Origin: Eximiradius sp.
Lineage (GTDB): Bacteria; Bacteroidota; Ignavibacteria; Kapaibacteriales; UBA2268
NCBI GenBank assembly: GCA_937127445.1
Contig: CAKZLY010000015.1
Span: 231,766-295,765, forward strand
Length of the DNA stretch: 64,000 bases
Direction: 5' to 3'
Shown: piece by piece, positions 26,824-36,126 of the stretch
Layout of the letters: every line of letters begins with the position of its first letter
Numbering within the stretch: position 1 is the first letter of the stretch
Translations under genes and position numbers: made by a program
Notes under the pieces: model-generated
Told to the model about the DNA's origin: nothing
Database searches by the model: none
Seen by the model: only the letters and a program-made list of their open reading frames with translations

Positions 26824-27603
26824 CTATCTATGAATACCACGGGAAGAATTTCGGATAAAATCGATGCAATATTGGACATCATCAGAAAATTGTGGGTGAT
26901 TTTTAATAAATTCCTCAATACCTTGCTTATTATTAAAGCCAGAAAATAGAACAGTATCGTAGAAAATTTGAAGTTCGTTAATCACATCTTCCGAAAAGCC
27001 TCTTCGACGCAAGCCAATTTTATTGACTTTTTCAACACGGGGTGGATTTCGACCAATAAGTACAAACGGCGGAACATCCATAACAATTTTAATATCGGCA
27101 CCGATCATAGCATGTTTGCCAACGGTTACAAATTGATGAATTTTAGCAAAACCACCAAGAATCACAAAATCTTCGAGATGCACGTGCCCGGCAATTTGAG
27201 CAACATTGGACATAATTACGTTATCACCGACAATGCAATCGTGAGCTACGTGGCAATAAGCCATAATTAAGCAATTAGAGCCAACGGAAGTTTTACCGGT
27301 GGATGCTGTTCCACGGTGGATAGTTGCGAACTCGTGAATTACAGTATTATCACCAATAATAGTGAGAGTATCTTCGCCGGCATATTTTAAATCTTGCGGC
27401 TCGGTTCCAACGATGGAGTAAGGGAAAAGCCTACAATTACTGCCAATGGTAGTTCTACCATCGATGTAAGCACCAGCCATTAGAACTGAGCCGTCGCCGA
27501 TTGTAACTTTGTCGCCGACGAAGCAATTTTGGTGTATAATAACATTCTCACCTAATTGAGCATTAGGCGAGACAACAGCTGAGGGATGAATTTGTACTGC
27601 CAT
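26824..27603 (-). CDS. lpxA: Acyl-ACP--UDP-N-acetylglucosamine O-acyltransferase
   Basis: LpxA adds a 3-hydroxyacyl chain to UDP-GlcNAc, the first step of lipid A synthesis, in the cytosol. The 259-residue protein is built of hexapeptide repeats forming a left-handed beta-helix (VSPNAQLGENVIIHQNCFVG) and a helical C-terminal domain. The catalytic His lies in AYCHVAHDCIVGDN. It starts 3 bases after lpxC/fabZ, so the two are co-translated, which fits the chemistry: FabZ and LpxA use the same hydroxyacyl-ACP pool. Confidence 0.96.
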   Translation of the reverse strand: MAVQIHPSAVVSPNAQLGENVIIHQNCFVGDKVTIGDGSVLMAGAYIDGRTTIGSNCRLFPYSIVGTEPQDLKYAGEDTLTIIGDNTVIHEFATIHRGTASTGKTSVGSNCLIMAYCHVAHDCIVGDNVIMSNVAQIAGHVHLEDFVILGGFAKIHQFVTVGKHAMIGADIKIVMDVPPFVLIGRNPPRVEKVNKIGLRRRGFSEDVINELQIFYDTVLFSGFNNKQGIEEFIKNHPQFSDDVQYCIDFIRNSSRGIHR

Positions 27604-27606
27604 ATA

Positions 27607-29010
27607 TTACCTATCAACAATTGCTGCTTGAAATTCTGCTTCTGCAACGGGGACGCCGTCGACATAAGCAATACCTTTAAACATAAGAGTATTAAGTTTT
27701 TTGTGAACAAGTTCAACTTCCATAACCAATTGGTCTCCTGGAAGCACTGGCTTTTTGAAACGAGCGTTTTTAATTCCCATAAAGAAGAGTAGTTTATTGC
27801 CAACTTCTTCTGGAGCGAGTTGACTCCAAACTATTAAACCACCAGTTTGAGCCAGGGCTTCACAAATGAGCACGCCCGGCATAACGGGTCGTTCGGGGAA
27901 GTGACCAAGGAAAAATGGTTCGTTAAAAGTAATGTTTTTATATCCAATAATTTTAGTTTTTTCTTCATTGAAATGTATAATTCTATCTATAAGCAAAAAC
28001 GGGTAACGGTGCGGCATAATTTTAAGAAGCCCGTTTATATCAAGAACAACATCAGGGGCTTTTGATGGATTAAGTCGCTCTAATTCAAGTTGTTTGAGAT
28101 ATTTTTTGCGGAGAAGCTTAACAAACTCAAAATTGCTTGCGTGGCCAGGACGAGCAGCAAGGATTTGAGCTTTGATTGGAGCACCAACAAGAGTCAAATC
28201 GCCAATCATATCAAGCAATTTATGGCGAGCAGGTTCATTTTTGAAACGTAAAGAAGAATTGTTGAGAATACCACCATTAACAAGTGAATCAGGGACGTCT
28301 GAAGTTTTGAAAGTCTCTTTGACCCATTGTTTTTTTTCTTCGGAAAGCTCGCAATCAATAATAACAATAGCACTATCAAGGCTGCCACCTTTAATCAAAC
28401 CATTTTTATAAAGCATTTCAACTTCTGTAAGGAAGCAAAAAGTGCGCGCTGGTGCGAATTCTGTTTCAAATTCCTGCTCTAAATTAAATAGACCAGTATG
28501 TTGACTGCCTAATGCTGGATTGAAATAATCTACCATAACAGTAATTCGATAGTCATCGAGAGGCAGGGCAACAATATCGACTTGTTTGGCTTCGTTTGTA
28601 TAGCGAACAGTATCATCAATAACAAGGTATTTTCGTTCAGCATTTTGCTCGACAACACCAGCTTGCTTCAATGCTTCAACATAAGGCAAGGAACTACCAT
28701 CGACAACAGGTGGTTCGTTTGCGGATAGTTCAATGATACAGTTGTCAATTCGCATACCAGCAAGGGCAGCAAGAACGTGCTCAACAGTATGAACACGGAC
28801 ATCGTCTATACCAAGAGTAGTTCCACGAGAAAGGTCAACGACATAGTCGACAAGTGCAGGAATTTCTACCCTTTTCTCTAAATCTGTGCGGATAAACTTA
28901 TATCCATAATTTGCAGGTGCCGGCTTAAAAGTGATAGTAGAAGGGTTGCCTGTATGCAGGCCAATACCGGAAAAGGATACCTCTTTTAAAATAGTTCTTT
29001 GTTTTTCCAT
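27607..29010 (-). CDS. lpxC/fabZ: Bifunctional LpxC deacetylase / FabZ dehydratase
   Basis: The 467-residue fusion has an N-terminal LpxC (about 1-305), the zinc deacetylase that commits to lipid A synthesis, with HTVEHVLAALAG and RHKLLDMIGDL carrying zinc ligands and catalytic His, and GHASNFEFV near its end. A FabZ domain (about 320-467) follows, with LLKIMPHRYPFLLIDRI and the active site His and Glu in GHFPERPVMPGVLICEALAQTGG. This fusion is well known in the Bacteroidota/Chlorobiota lineage. It couples lipid A and fatty acid synthesis, which compete for hydroxyacyl-ACP. Confidence 0.96.
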   Translation of the reverse strand: MEKQRTILKEVSFSGIGLHTGNPSTITFKPAPANYGYKFIRTDLEKRVEIPALVDYVVDLSRGTTLGIDDVRVHTVEHVLAALAGMRIDNCIIELSANEPPVVDGSSLPYVEALKQAGVVEQNAERKYLVIDDTVRYTNEAKQVDIVALPLDDYRITVMVDYFNPALGSQHTGLFNLEQEFETEFAPARTFCFLTEVEMLYKNGLIKGGSLDSAIVIIDCELSEEKKQWVKETFKTSDVPDSLVNGGILNNSSLRFKNEPARHKLLDMIGDLTLVGAPIKAQILAARPGHASNFEFVKLLRKKYLKQLELERLNPSKAPDVVLDINGLLKIMPHRYPFLLIDRIIHFNEEKTKIIGYKNITFNEPFFLGHFPERPVMPGVLICEALAQTGGLIVWSQLAPEEVGNKLLFFMGIKNARFKKPVLPGDQLVMEVELVHKKLNTLMFKGIAYVDGVPVAEAEFQAAIVDR

Positions 29011-29111
29011 TTAACTTATTACTTTAGTTTATACTAAATTTTGCACAAAACATAAATTCAAAACTACAAATTATTTAGGTATAAAAAAAATAAAATAAGG
29101 GTGCCCATTAG

Positions 29112-30605
29112 TTATATAGACATAATATAAAGATAAAGATCTTGGTGTGTATTCAGTTTGAGTTTTTTCTTAAGGCGGAGACGAGCCTTTTGCACACTGG
29201 AAGGAGCAACATTTAGAATTCGAGCAATTTCTTTCGTTGTGTAGTTCATACGAATATAAGCACAATGTCGGAGTTCATTTTGAGTAAGATTTGGGAATTT
29301 ATTCTTCAAGTTCGTAAAGAAATTTTTATGAACAGCTTCGAAGTGCTTTTTAGATATTTCCCAATCACGTTCAGGCAAGAAATATGAATTGAGTAATTTA
29401 TTAAGCCGGCGAACATCATCATCGGAAATATTATATTTTTTAGCAAGAAGTTTATGACGTTTATTGAGTTCTTCAATAAGTTTATTTTTTTCATTAAGAT
29501 AAACAGTTTCAACAGCAAGTTTTCTTTGAATGGCAGATAGTTCTGCTAGCTCAGTATTATCCAGAATGATTATCTGGTAGTAGTTTTTATCAAGCACATT
29601 AAAAAAAGAAACAGTTAAAATAATATATTTTATTTTATTATTCCTTTCTATTCTAAACTTGATAGAAACATTTTCATCTTTCAGTTTATACTCTTTCATC
29701 ATTTCGATAAAATTCTGGAAGTATTCATAATCATCAGCGTAGATGTAATTCAATAGTTCAGAAATGCTTAATTCCTCAACATTTTGGAGTTCCAAAATAT
29801 CCAAAGCTTTTGGATTTGCAAACACAGGAACAAGATTGTCGAGAACAATTATTCCGACAGGTGCGTATTTAGCGAGCGTTCTATACTGGGCCTCGTTTTC
29901 TGCAATAATTTTTTCTTGTTCTTTTTTTTGAGTAATGTTTTCAGCAACTTCCAAAATTCTATGCAATTTTCCGTCCTTGTTAAAAATAGGAGATGCTTTT
30001 ATTAACCAATAAGTGCCATTTCGTGTTTTACGGATAAATTCTTCTGGTTTTAAGGATTGTTTGACGCGAAAAACTGAGCAATTCTCGCAGGGTGAATTAT
30101 CGTCTGCCCAAATTTCGTAACATTTGCGGTTGAGCATTTCTTTTAGTGTCAGGTTAGATCCTTCAACAGCACTTTTATTTGCCCAAAGAATGTTATAATC
30201 AAGGTCTTGGACAATCACAAAGTCGCTTTGGTAGTCAAGAATGGCTTCTTTTTCGATTTCAGCATCTTGGAGGGCATATTCTTTCAATAACTTTTCAGTA
30301 TTATCTTCGAAGAAAACACAAAATAGCCTTTTCCCCATTTGGTTTAATGTTAAACAAGAAACTTCGAGATAATATGTTTCGTGTTTAGCATTTTCGTATT
30401 TAATATTAATTTTAATTTTGTTATTATCAAATGAGGCAAAATTTAATGGCAAGTTTGTAATTTTCTCGAAAGATTTGCCTTTGCAAGAGTCATCACAGAC
30501 AAAAATTTTTGAAAATGCAGAATTAAAAGCAACAATTTGAAAATTTTCGTCTAAAATACATTTGGCATCGAGACTATTATTAAATATTTCTTCGTAAATA
30601 TTCAT
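29112..30605 (-). CDS. PAS-domain regulator with C-terminal LuxR-type HTH
   Basis: The protein, about 497 residues from the ATG at 30605 (an upstream frame extends to 30677), has three PAS-like sensor domains (roughly 1-100, 110-225 and 230-340). A short coiled coil comes next, and a C-terminal helix-turn-helix has the pattern LTQNELRHCAYIRMNYTTKEIARILNVAPSSVQKARLRLKKKL. The second PAS domain carries CYEIWADDNSPCENCSVF, a Cys cluster that could sense redox state or bind a metal. No kinase or receiver domain is present, so it is a one-component cytosolic regulator. Target genes unknown; it diverges from the RelA/SpoT homologue. Confidence 0.82.
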   Translation of the reverse strand: MNIYEEIFNNSLDAKCILDENFQIVAFNSAFSKIFVCDDSCKGKSFEKITNLPLNFASFDNNKIKINIKYENAKHETYYLEVSCLTLNQMGKRLFCVFFEDNTEKLLKEYALQDAEIEKEAILDYQSDFVIVQDLDYNILWANKSAVEGSNLTLKEMLNRKCYEIWADDNSPCENCSVFRVKQSLKPEEFIRKTRNGTYWLIKASPIFNKDGKLHRILEVAENITQKKEQEKIIAENEAQYRTLAKYAPVGIIVLDNLVPVFANPKALDILELQNVEELSISELLNYIYADDYEYFQNFIEMMKEYKLKDENVSIKFRIERNNKIKYIILTVSFFNVLDKNYYQIIILDNTELAELSAIQRKLAVETVYLNEKNKLIEELNKRHKLLAKKYNISDDDVRRLNKLLNSYFLPERDWEISKKHFEAVHKNFFTNLKNKFPNLTQNELRHCAYIRMNYTTKEIARILNVAPSSVQKARLRLKKKLKLNTHQDLYLYIMSI

Positions 30606-30766
30606 TGCAACAAAATAGAAAACAACGACTATAAATTTACAATTAATTTGAAATTTATCATAACTTAAATATATCAATAAGCACTAATTTTTTTGAATTG
30701 TCAATAAATTTAATTAATTTTCATTGAAGAAATATATTTTATTGTGTTATTAAAACAAAGCAAAAG

Positions 30767-32578
30767 ATGGAGCAATTATACGAATTCCCAGATGAATATG
30801 ATGAGCAGGGTCTATTTGGAGGAAATGAAAATAAAGATTTAGAGTTATTTTTAGAAAAAGTAATTGAAACCGGCAATACATTAAACATAGAGTTAATCAC
30901 AAAGGCGTATTGGTTCTGCGTAAATTATCATCGAGGAGTAAAGCGAAAGAGTGGGTATCCATACTACACGCATCCACTAAATGTTACATTAATTTTGATT
31001 AAAGAATTAGGTATATTCGATGAGCAATCTATTATTGCATCGTTGTTGCATGATGTTATTGAAGATGTTGAATCGGTTACAAAGGGAATAATTGCAGAAG
31101 AATTTTCAGAAGAAATATCTGAGATAGTCGATGCTGTAACGAAGATAGACGAACCCGACGAGGAATTAATAAGCTTAGTAAAAAGTGAAAAAGAATTAAT
31201 AAAAATAAAGAAAGCGGAAACTTATAGGAAGTTGTTTTTGTCGCTTGTTAAAGATGTAAGAGTTATACTTATTAAGCTTGCAGACAGGTTGCACAACTTG
31301 CGAACGCTGCACTATTTAGGGCAGCAAAAACAGTATGAAGTTGCCGTTGAGACGCTGAATTTCTATGTTCCGTTTGCACATAGACTTGGTCTGAACAAAG
31401 TTAGAATGGAGATGGAAAATAGAGCATTTTATTATTCTGATAGGAAAACATACGAAGCAATCAAAGACGCTCTCAATAGCAAACGGAGAGATTTTATTGA
31501 ATATATAAAGGTATTTGTTAATCTAATTCAAAAAAGTTTAAAAGAAAAAGGAATAGAAGCGACTATTACAATAGTGCATAAGTATGAGTATGAAATTTTT
31601 CAAATGATAAAAGATGGCAAGAGTTTAGAGGATATAGATAATTTTTATTCGATAGTTTTAATACTACGAACAAATGATGTCGCAGAGTGTTATCGTGCTC
31701 ACGGGATATTGGCAAATGTTTTTAATGCAATTAGTTTTGCCGATTATGTTGCAAATCCGAAGTTGGACTGGTATAGGTCATTGAATACAGAGCTTTTCGG
31801 TCCAGATGGGAAGCGCGTGGAGATTTTAATTAGAACAGAAGAGATGGAAAAAATTGCTGAGGGAGGTTTTGCAGCAAAATTTTCTTTGAAATCAGGACGA
31901 ATCAGAGCCTTAGCCTTGAACGACACAGATGTGCAAAACTGGGGTATCTGGATGCGTGATATGATTCTGACAGAAGGAGAACGAGCAACACAAATTATTT
32001 GGGATTCTATAAAAACTAATCTATTCGATAGCGAACTTACTGTATATTCAAAAGAAGGTCATCCTATCAAGCTACCTGAAGGAGCTACAATTATTGATTT
32101 CGCATTTAATATTAGTCAGGAAACGGGTTTGCATTGTATTTCAGGAAAGGTGAATGGAATTGTGCGAGAATTAAAATATAAGCTTCGAAACGGAGATCAG
32201 ATTGAAGTTATCTCTTCGCCAAATAGTTTTCCATCTGTCGAGTGGATAGAATATGTTGTATCCTTCAAAGCTGTCTTTCATCTTCATAATTACTTTAAGA
32301 ATAATTCAACTCTTCAGAATCGTTCCAAAACTATGAAAAAAAATTATGAAGTGAAACTTTTGATAAAAGGCGAGGATCGAGAGGGAATGCTTATGGACAT
32401 AACTATGGCAATTGGTTCAAACAATATCAGAAGAGTTAATCTTGATGCTTCAGGGTCAATGTTTGAAGGAGCTATCACAGTATACGTGAAGGACGAAAAT
32501 CAATTAAATGAGATTTTTGGGAAGTTGCTATTAATCAAAGGTATTCGTGGAGTTGAAAAAATAGAAGAAATAGAGTAA
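30767..32578 (+). CDS. RelA/SpoT homologue, probably (p)ppGpp hydrolase only
   Basis: The 603-residue protein has an HD hydrolase domain with all expected residues: R60, H69 (YYTHP), H95-D96 and E99-D100 (LLHDVIED), D173 and N177 (LADRLHNLRT). The synthetase region (about 255-380) is recognisable but altered: the basic ATP-binding motif is replaced by VHKYEYEIFQM, the position of the catalytic Asp reads N292 in NFYSIVLI, and NGYQSLHT reads DWYRSLN. E352 in VEILIRT remains. TGS (about 425-487) and ACT (about 525-603) domains follow. It should break down the alarmone; inability to make it is inferred. Confidence 0.85.
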   Translation: MEQLYEFPDEYDEQGLFGGNENKDLELFLEKVIETGNTLNIELITKAYWFCVNYHRGVKRKSGYPYYTHPLNVTLILIKELGIFDEQSIIASLLHDVIEDVESVTKGIIAEEFSEEISEIVDAVTKIDEPDEELISLVKSEKELIKIKKAETYRKLFLSLVKDVRVILIKLADRLHNLRTLHYLGQQKQYEVAVETLNFYVPFAHRLGLNKVRMEMENRAFYYSDRKTYEAIKDALNSKRRDFIEYIKVFVNLIQKSLKEKGIEATITIVHKYEYEIFQMIKDGKSLEDIDNFYSIVLILRTNDVAECYRAHGILANVFNAISFADYVANPKLDWYRSLNTELFGPDGKRVEILIRTEEMEKIAEGGFAAKFSLKSGRIRALALNDTDVQNWGIWMRDMILTEGERATQIIWDSIKTNLFDSELTVYSKEGHPIKLPEGATIIDFAFNISQETGLHCISGKVNGIVRELKYKLRNGDQIEVISSPNSFPSVEWIEYVVSFKAVFHLHNYFKNNSTLQNRSKTMKKNYEVKLLIKGEDREGMLMDITMAIGSNNIRRVNLDASGSMFEGAITVYVKDENQLNEIFGKLLLIKGIRGVEKIEEIE

Positions 32579-32596
32579 ACGGCACTAATTGAATTA

Positions 32597-33694
32597 TCAG
32601 AAGAATATAATTTTATTTGGATTGACACCTATGGAATAAGTTTTTATTGGTATAGAATCGAAATTATTTTTGAAAATCAAGAGTTCTCCATTTGAAGTAA
32701 ATCTTTTTGCATTACCAACTAAAACAAGAGAAGCATCAGGACTAATTGAAAGCGAATACCAAATTGAATTTGGATTTTTATTTATAGTTTTTGGTTCAAT
32801 TTGAGCGAATGATTTATTTAATTGGATGAAGAACACACCAGAAATTGCATCAGTATTTCCTTGAAGAAAATAAAGAGTGTCCAAAGAGGGAGAAAGCGTC
32901 AGATCAGTCGGGCGTGTACGCCATTGGCGAGTGATTTGATGTGTAGAAGCATCAATTTCTACGATCCCACCAAGGGAATCAGGAAGCGAAGGAAGATTAT
33001 AGTAGGCAGCGTAAATACGATTGTATTTGCTATTTGCAACTACTTCGATAAGATTTTTCCCGCAAAAGATGTTTTTGAACTCTTTGGAACTGTTAATATC
33101 AACAATGGACAGAGAGCCGGCTTTCGGAGCATTGTGGAAAAAATCGCCATAGCCAGAATTAGCAACATAAAGATAATTACCAAGTCTTGTTGCACCCTCA
33201 GGAAAAGGGCCGACATCAATTGTTTCGCCTTCATATGTTAGAGTTTTTGGGTTGAATATTGCAACTTGGTTTTTAAAAAGTAAAGTAACGTAGGCGGTAG
33301 TATCGTTGATAACAACAATATCGCGTGGCATTGAATTTTGAGGAAGAAATATTCTGCCAATAGATTTTCCATTAATTTTATTAAAAACTTCTATTGTTGA
33401 ACTGGTAGAAACAGACACGAAAACAGTATCACCTTTGATTTCAATGTCGGAGGCAGTATCGCCAATTCTAAGTTCTGGATTAGCTCTTCTGAAATATTGA
33501 TTAATAATTATCCCATTCATTAAATCTAAACGAGAAATAGATGCATTATCGCTTCCCCAAAGCCCTTCGCAAAGAATGAAAACGCCATTTTCCCCAATAA
33601 TAAAATCTGAGGTTTCTGGTGAATTTGGTGTTCTAATACAAGAAACACACAAAATTAAAATTAGAATTGACAATGTAATTTTTTGAAAAATCAT
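32597..33694 (-). CDS. Beta-propeller lipoprotein (YncE-like)
   Basis: The 365-residue protein has a lipoprotein signal with Cys in LCVSC near residue 19, so it should be lipid-anchored in the periplasm or on the outer membrane. The rest is made of about seven repeats typical of a beta-propeller (DIVVINDTTAYVTLLFKNQVAIFNP, then TRLGNYLYVANSGYG), as in YncE. Such proteins bind ligands or partners; no enzyme motif is seen. The start overlaps the waaA stop by four bases (ATGA), so both are made together. Confidence 0.82.
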   Translation of the reverse strand: MIFQKITLSILILILCVSCIRTPNSPETSDFIIGENGVFILCEGLWGSDNASISRLDLMNGIIINQYFRRANPELRIGDTASDIEIKGDTVFVSVSTSSTIEVFNKINGKSIGRIFLPQNSMPRDIVVINDTTAYVTLLFKNQVAIFNPKTLTYEGETIDVGPFPEGATRLGNYLYVANSGYGDFFHNAPKAGSLSIVDINSSKEFKNIFCGKNLIEVVANSKYNRIYAAYYNLPSLPDSLGGIVEIDASTHQITRQWRTRPTDLTLSPSLDTLYFLQGNTDAISGVFFIQLNKSFAQIEPKTINKNPNSIWYSLSISPDASLVLVGNAKRFTSNGELLIFKNNFDSIPIKTYSIGVNPNKIIFF

Positions 33695-34953
33695 TGTAGA
33701 GAATGAGATAAAAATTCAACAAATTTATCAGAAGAACCAACTTTGGAATAAACATAATCTCGGGAAGCTTTGGAACGGGAGTTATATGTAGATTTATCAA
33801 TCGTTAATTCTGTTATCCAGCGGTGGAGATCTTTAGAATTATGTATTATTGATAGCGCATTGCCTTCAAGCATAGGCTTGGCATCAGGTGAATTAAAGCA
33901 ATTCGGACCACAGGCAACAGGGATGCCGTATCCCGCAGGTTCTGTGAGAGAATGAACACCCACTCCAAAAGCACCACCAACATAAGCAAAATGAGCGTTT
34001 GAATATAGCATCAAGAGCTTTCCAACGTTATCGACAAGGACAACGCCACCAGGTTGAACAGTCTGCGGTTCAGACAGAAGTTTTGACAATCTAATTGAAT
34101 TTGGGAAAACAGTTTCGATGGATTGGAGAAAAGTTTCGTTTGGCTCGTGAGGAACCAGAATAGATGTAATTTTATTTAAATTACTGAAATTATATTTGAT
34201 TAGAGCGTTTGCAATTATTTCAAAATCTTTTTCCCAAATGCTTCCTGCAACAAAAATAAATTTATCTGAGAAAGAAGAAGTTGAAATAATCGGTTTAGAT
34301 TTAGCGGTCTTGACTTTTTGAACAATTCTATCGAAACGGGTATCTGGAAGAACTTTAATATCAGTTTTTATTTTTAATTGTTGAAAGTAATGGAGATGTT
34401 CGGAATTGACAACAAAAATTGCATTAAAAAGCGAAAAAACGAATCTATAAAATTTCTTCATTAAGAGTGTTTTATTAAAGAAGTTCTGATTTGGTGCAGT
34501 AGCATTAACAAGAAAAGTAGGGACATTGTATTTTTTCAAAAGCAATAGATAATTAGCCCAGAGTTCGTAACGAACGAAAACAACTGCATCTGGTTTGATT
34601 TTATTAATTACAAGCTTTGAGTTTGTTGGTAAATCAAGCGGAAGATAGAATATAGCGTCGGCGTATTCATATTCTGCTTGGGTTTTATATGCAGAAGGTG
34701 AAAAAAAAGAACAAACGATTTGTACATCAGGGAATTTTGTTTTCAGAGTTTCGATAATAGGTTTTGCTTGTTCGAATTCACCCACAGAAGCGGCGTGGAA
34801 CCAAATTATTTTTCTTGTATGGTTAAGTTTATTTAGAGATTGAAGTGATAAATTAACATTTTTTTCTCTTTCTTTAAATTTTAGGAAGAATGGTTTCAAA
34901 ATAAAAGAGAAAAAATAGAGAATAAGCAGTGCAATATTATAAAGAATAATCAT
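33691..34953 (-). CDS. waaA: 3-deoxy-D-manno-octulosonic acid (Kdo) transferase
   Basis: This 420-residue GT30 glycosyltransferase adds Kdo to lipid IVA on the cytosolic face of the inner membrane. An N-terminal anchor (about 1-20) precedes the family motif WFHAASVGEFEQAKPII with its catalytic Glu. The N-terminal domain has VRYELWANYL and LVNA, and the C-terminal domain has AGSIWEKDFEIIANAL, VPHEPNE and AYVGGAFGVGVHSLTEPAGYGIPV, the CMP-Kdo binding region. Presence with lpxA and lpxC nearby shows the cell makes lipid A with a Kdo core. Confidence 0.95.
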   Translation of the reverse strand: MIILYNIALLILYFFSFILKPFFLKFKEREKNVNLSLQSLNKLNHTRKIIWFHAASVGEFEQAKPIIETLKTKFPDVQIVCSFFSPSAYKTQAEYEYADAIFYLPLDLPTNSKLVINKIKPDAVVFVRYELWANYLLLLKKYNVPTFLVNATAPNQNFFNKTLLMKKFYRFVFSLFNAIFVVNSEHLHYFQQLKIKTDIKVLPDTRFDRIVQKVKTAKSKPIISTSSFSDKFIFVAGSIWEKDFEIIANALIKYNFSNLNKITSILVPHEPNETFLQSIETVFPNSIRLSKLLSEPQTVQPGGVVLVDNVGKLLMLYSNAHFAYVGGAFGVGVHSLTEPAGYGIPVACGPNCFNSPDAKPMLEGNALSIIHNSKDLHRWITELTIDKSTYNSRSKASRDYVYSKVGSSDKFVEFLSHSLQ

Positions 34954-34968
34954 ATTTAGTTAAATAGA

Positions 34969-35000
34969 AAGATGCCGCCTACGGATGTAAACGGCATCTT
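34969..35000 (-). terminator. Terminator after the PorV-like gene
   Basis: AAGATGCCG (34969-34977) pairs with CGGCATCTT (34992-35000); on the minus strand it is followed by TTCTATTTAA. It would end the operon that begins near 46.0 kb. Confidence 0.75.
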
Positions 35001-35016
35001 ACTAATAGAGCAATAA

Positions 35017-36054
35017 TTACAAACCTATTTGGATTGTAATACGATTTACTAAACCAATATCAAAAGTTGGGCTGATAGAATAATCAATTTTTCCGTAGAA
35101 TTGGTCAGTCAAATAGGAATAACCCACACCACCCGAGAAACCAAATTGGTCAGTGTTGAATACATAACCAGCACGGAAAGAAATCATATTTTTCCAGGTG
35201 TATTCGGCACCGATTGAGAACTGTTCAGGAGTATCGGAAAGAGTGGTAAATCCAACACCAGCATCAACTTTGTGTTGTTCATCTTTGTAGACATTGCCAG
35301 AGAGACCAGCACGGAAAATGATAGGAATATTATGGTAATAAGAGAGATAATCTACATCAATTGGTGCTGCCCAAAGAGCATCATTATATTTTTTTGAAGA
35401 GCGAAGTCCGCGACCAGTATATTTTTGTTCAGTTCCGAGATTGTGAATAGAGAAACCGAGTTTAATGTCATTAATACCAGTATTATACATTGTACCGACA
35501 TCGAAAGCGATACCGTTAGCATCCATTTCAGCAAATGAATTATTAACATATTTTGCAGTAATTCCGAATGAGAACTGGTCAGTAAGATAACCGGCAAAAG
35601 TGATACCAACGGCAACATCAGAAGCTTGGTATTCATAGCCAGTTCCTTCTGGTCGTTCAACAGTAGTAATTTCAATATCGCTACTGTTTAGAGAAGTAAC
35701 ATTTGCAGCAATTACAAAATTTTCACCAATTGGCATTGAAGCTGCAGCAAAGTTGTGGCTAAAATCGAATAGCCATTGAGTGTAGGAAAATTCGCCAGCC
35801 ATAGCACGGACATCTGCTAAACCAGCAGGATTCCAATAGATTGCAGAGAGGTCGTTAACCATAGAGGAATAAGCGGCTCCGATGGCGCTTCCTCTTGCAC
35901 CAACAGGGATTTTTAAGAATTGAGCACCAGCGGCACCTACTTTACGAAGTTCTTTTCCACCTTTGGACGAACCGTAAGTATTTTCCAATGCGAAAAGATT
36001 GTTGGTGCTCATCAAGACTAAACAAGCTGCGATAAGATATACTATTTTTTTCAT
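35017..36054 (-). CDS. PorV/PorQ-family outer-membrane protein
   Basis: The protein, about 345 residues, starts at the ATG at 36054 with GGAG upstream; a TTG 12 bases earlier is not needed. A signal peptide (about 1-23) precedes a FadL-like beta-barrel. The family opening AAGAQFLKIPVGARGSAIG and the SMVNDLSAIYWNPAGLA motif are clear, and the chain ends in a strand (GLVNRITIQIGL). In type IX secretion PorV carries cargo from the translocon to the PorU sortase, while PorQ and other paralogues have less clear roles. The paralogue type cannot be settled here. It is the last gene of the apparent four-gene operon. Confidence 0.9.
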   Translation of the reverse strand: MKKIVYLIAACLVLMSTNNLFALENTYGSSKGGKELRKVGAAGAQFLKIPVGARGSAIGAAYSSMVNDLSAIYWNPAGLADVRAMAGEFSYTQWLFDFSHNFAAASMPIGENFVIAANVTSLNSSDIEITTVERPEGTGYEYQASDVAVGITFAGYLTDQFSFGITAKYVNNSFAEMDANGIAFDVGTMYNTGINDIKLGFSIHNLGTEQKYTGRGLRSSKKYNDALWAAPIDVDYLSYYHNIPIIFRAGLSGNVYKDEQHKVDAGVGFTTLSDTPEQFSIGAEYTWKNMISFRAGYVFNTDQFGFSGGVGYSYLTDQFYGKIDYSISPTFDIGLVNRITIQIGL

Positions 36055-36088
36055 TTTATTCTCCAATTATCAAGTAATTAAACATTCA

Positions 36089-36115
36089 CGGTGGAGGGTA
36101 AAGCCCCTCACACCG
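36089..36115 (-). terminator. Hairpin between the 1533-residue protein gene and the PorV-like gene
   Basis: CGGTG-GAGGG (36089-36098) pairs with CCCTC-A-CACCG (36105-36115) with one bulged base. There is no long T-run on either side, so it may be an attenuator or RNA-processing or stability element rather than a full terminator. Confidence 0.45.
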
Positions 36116-36126
36116 CAAGTTATTAA

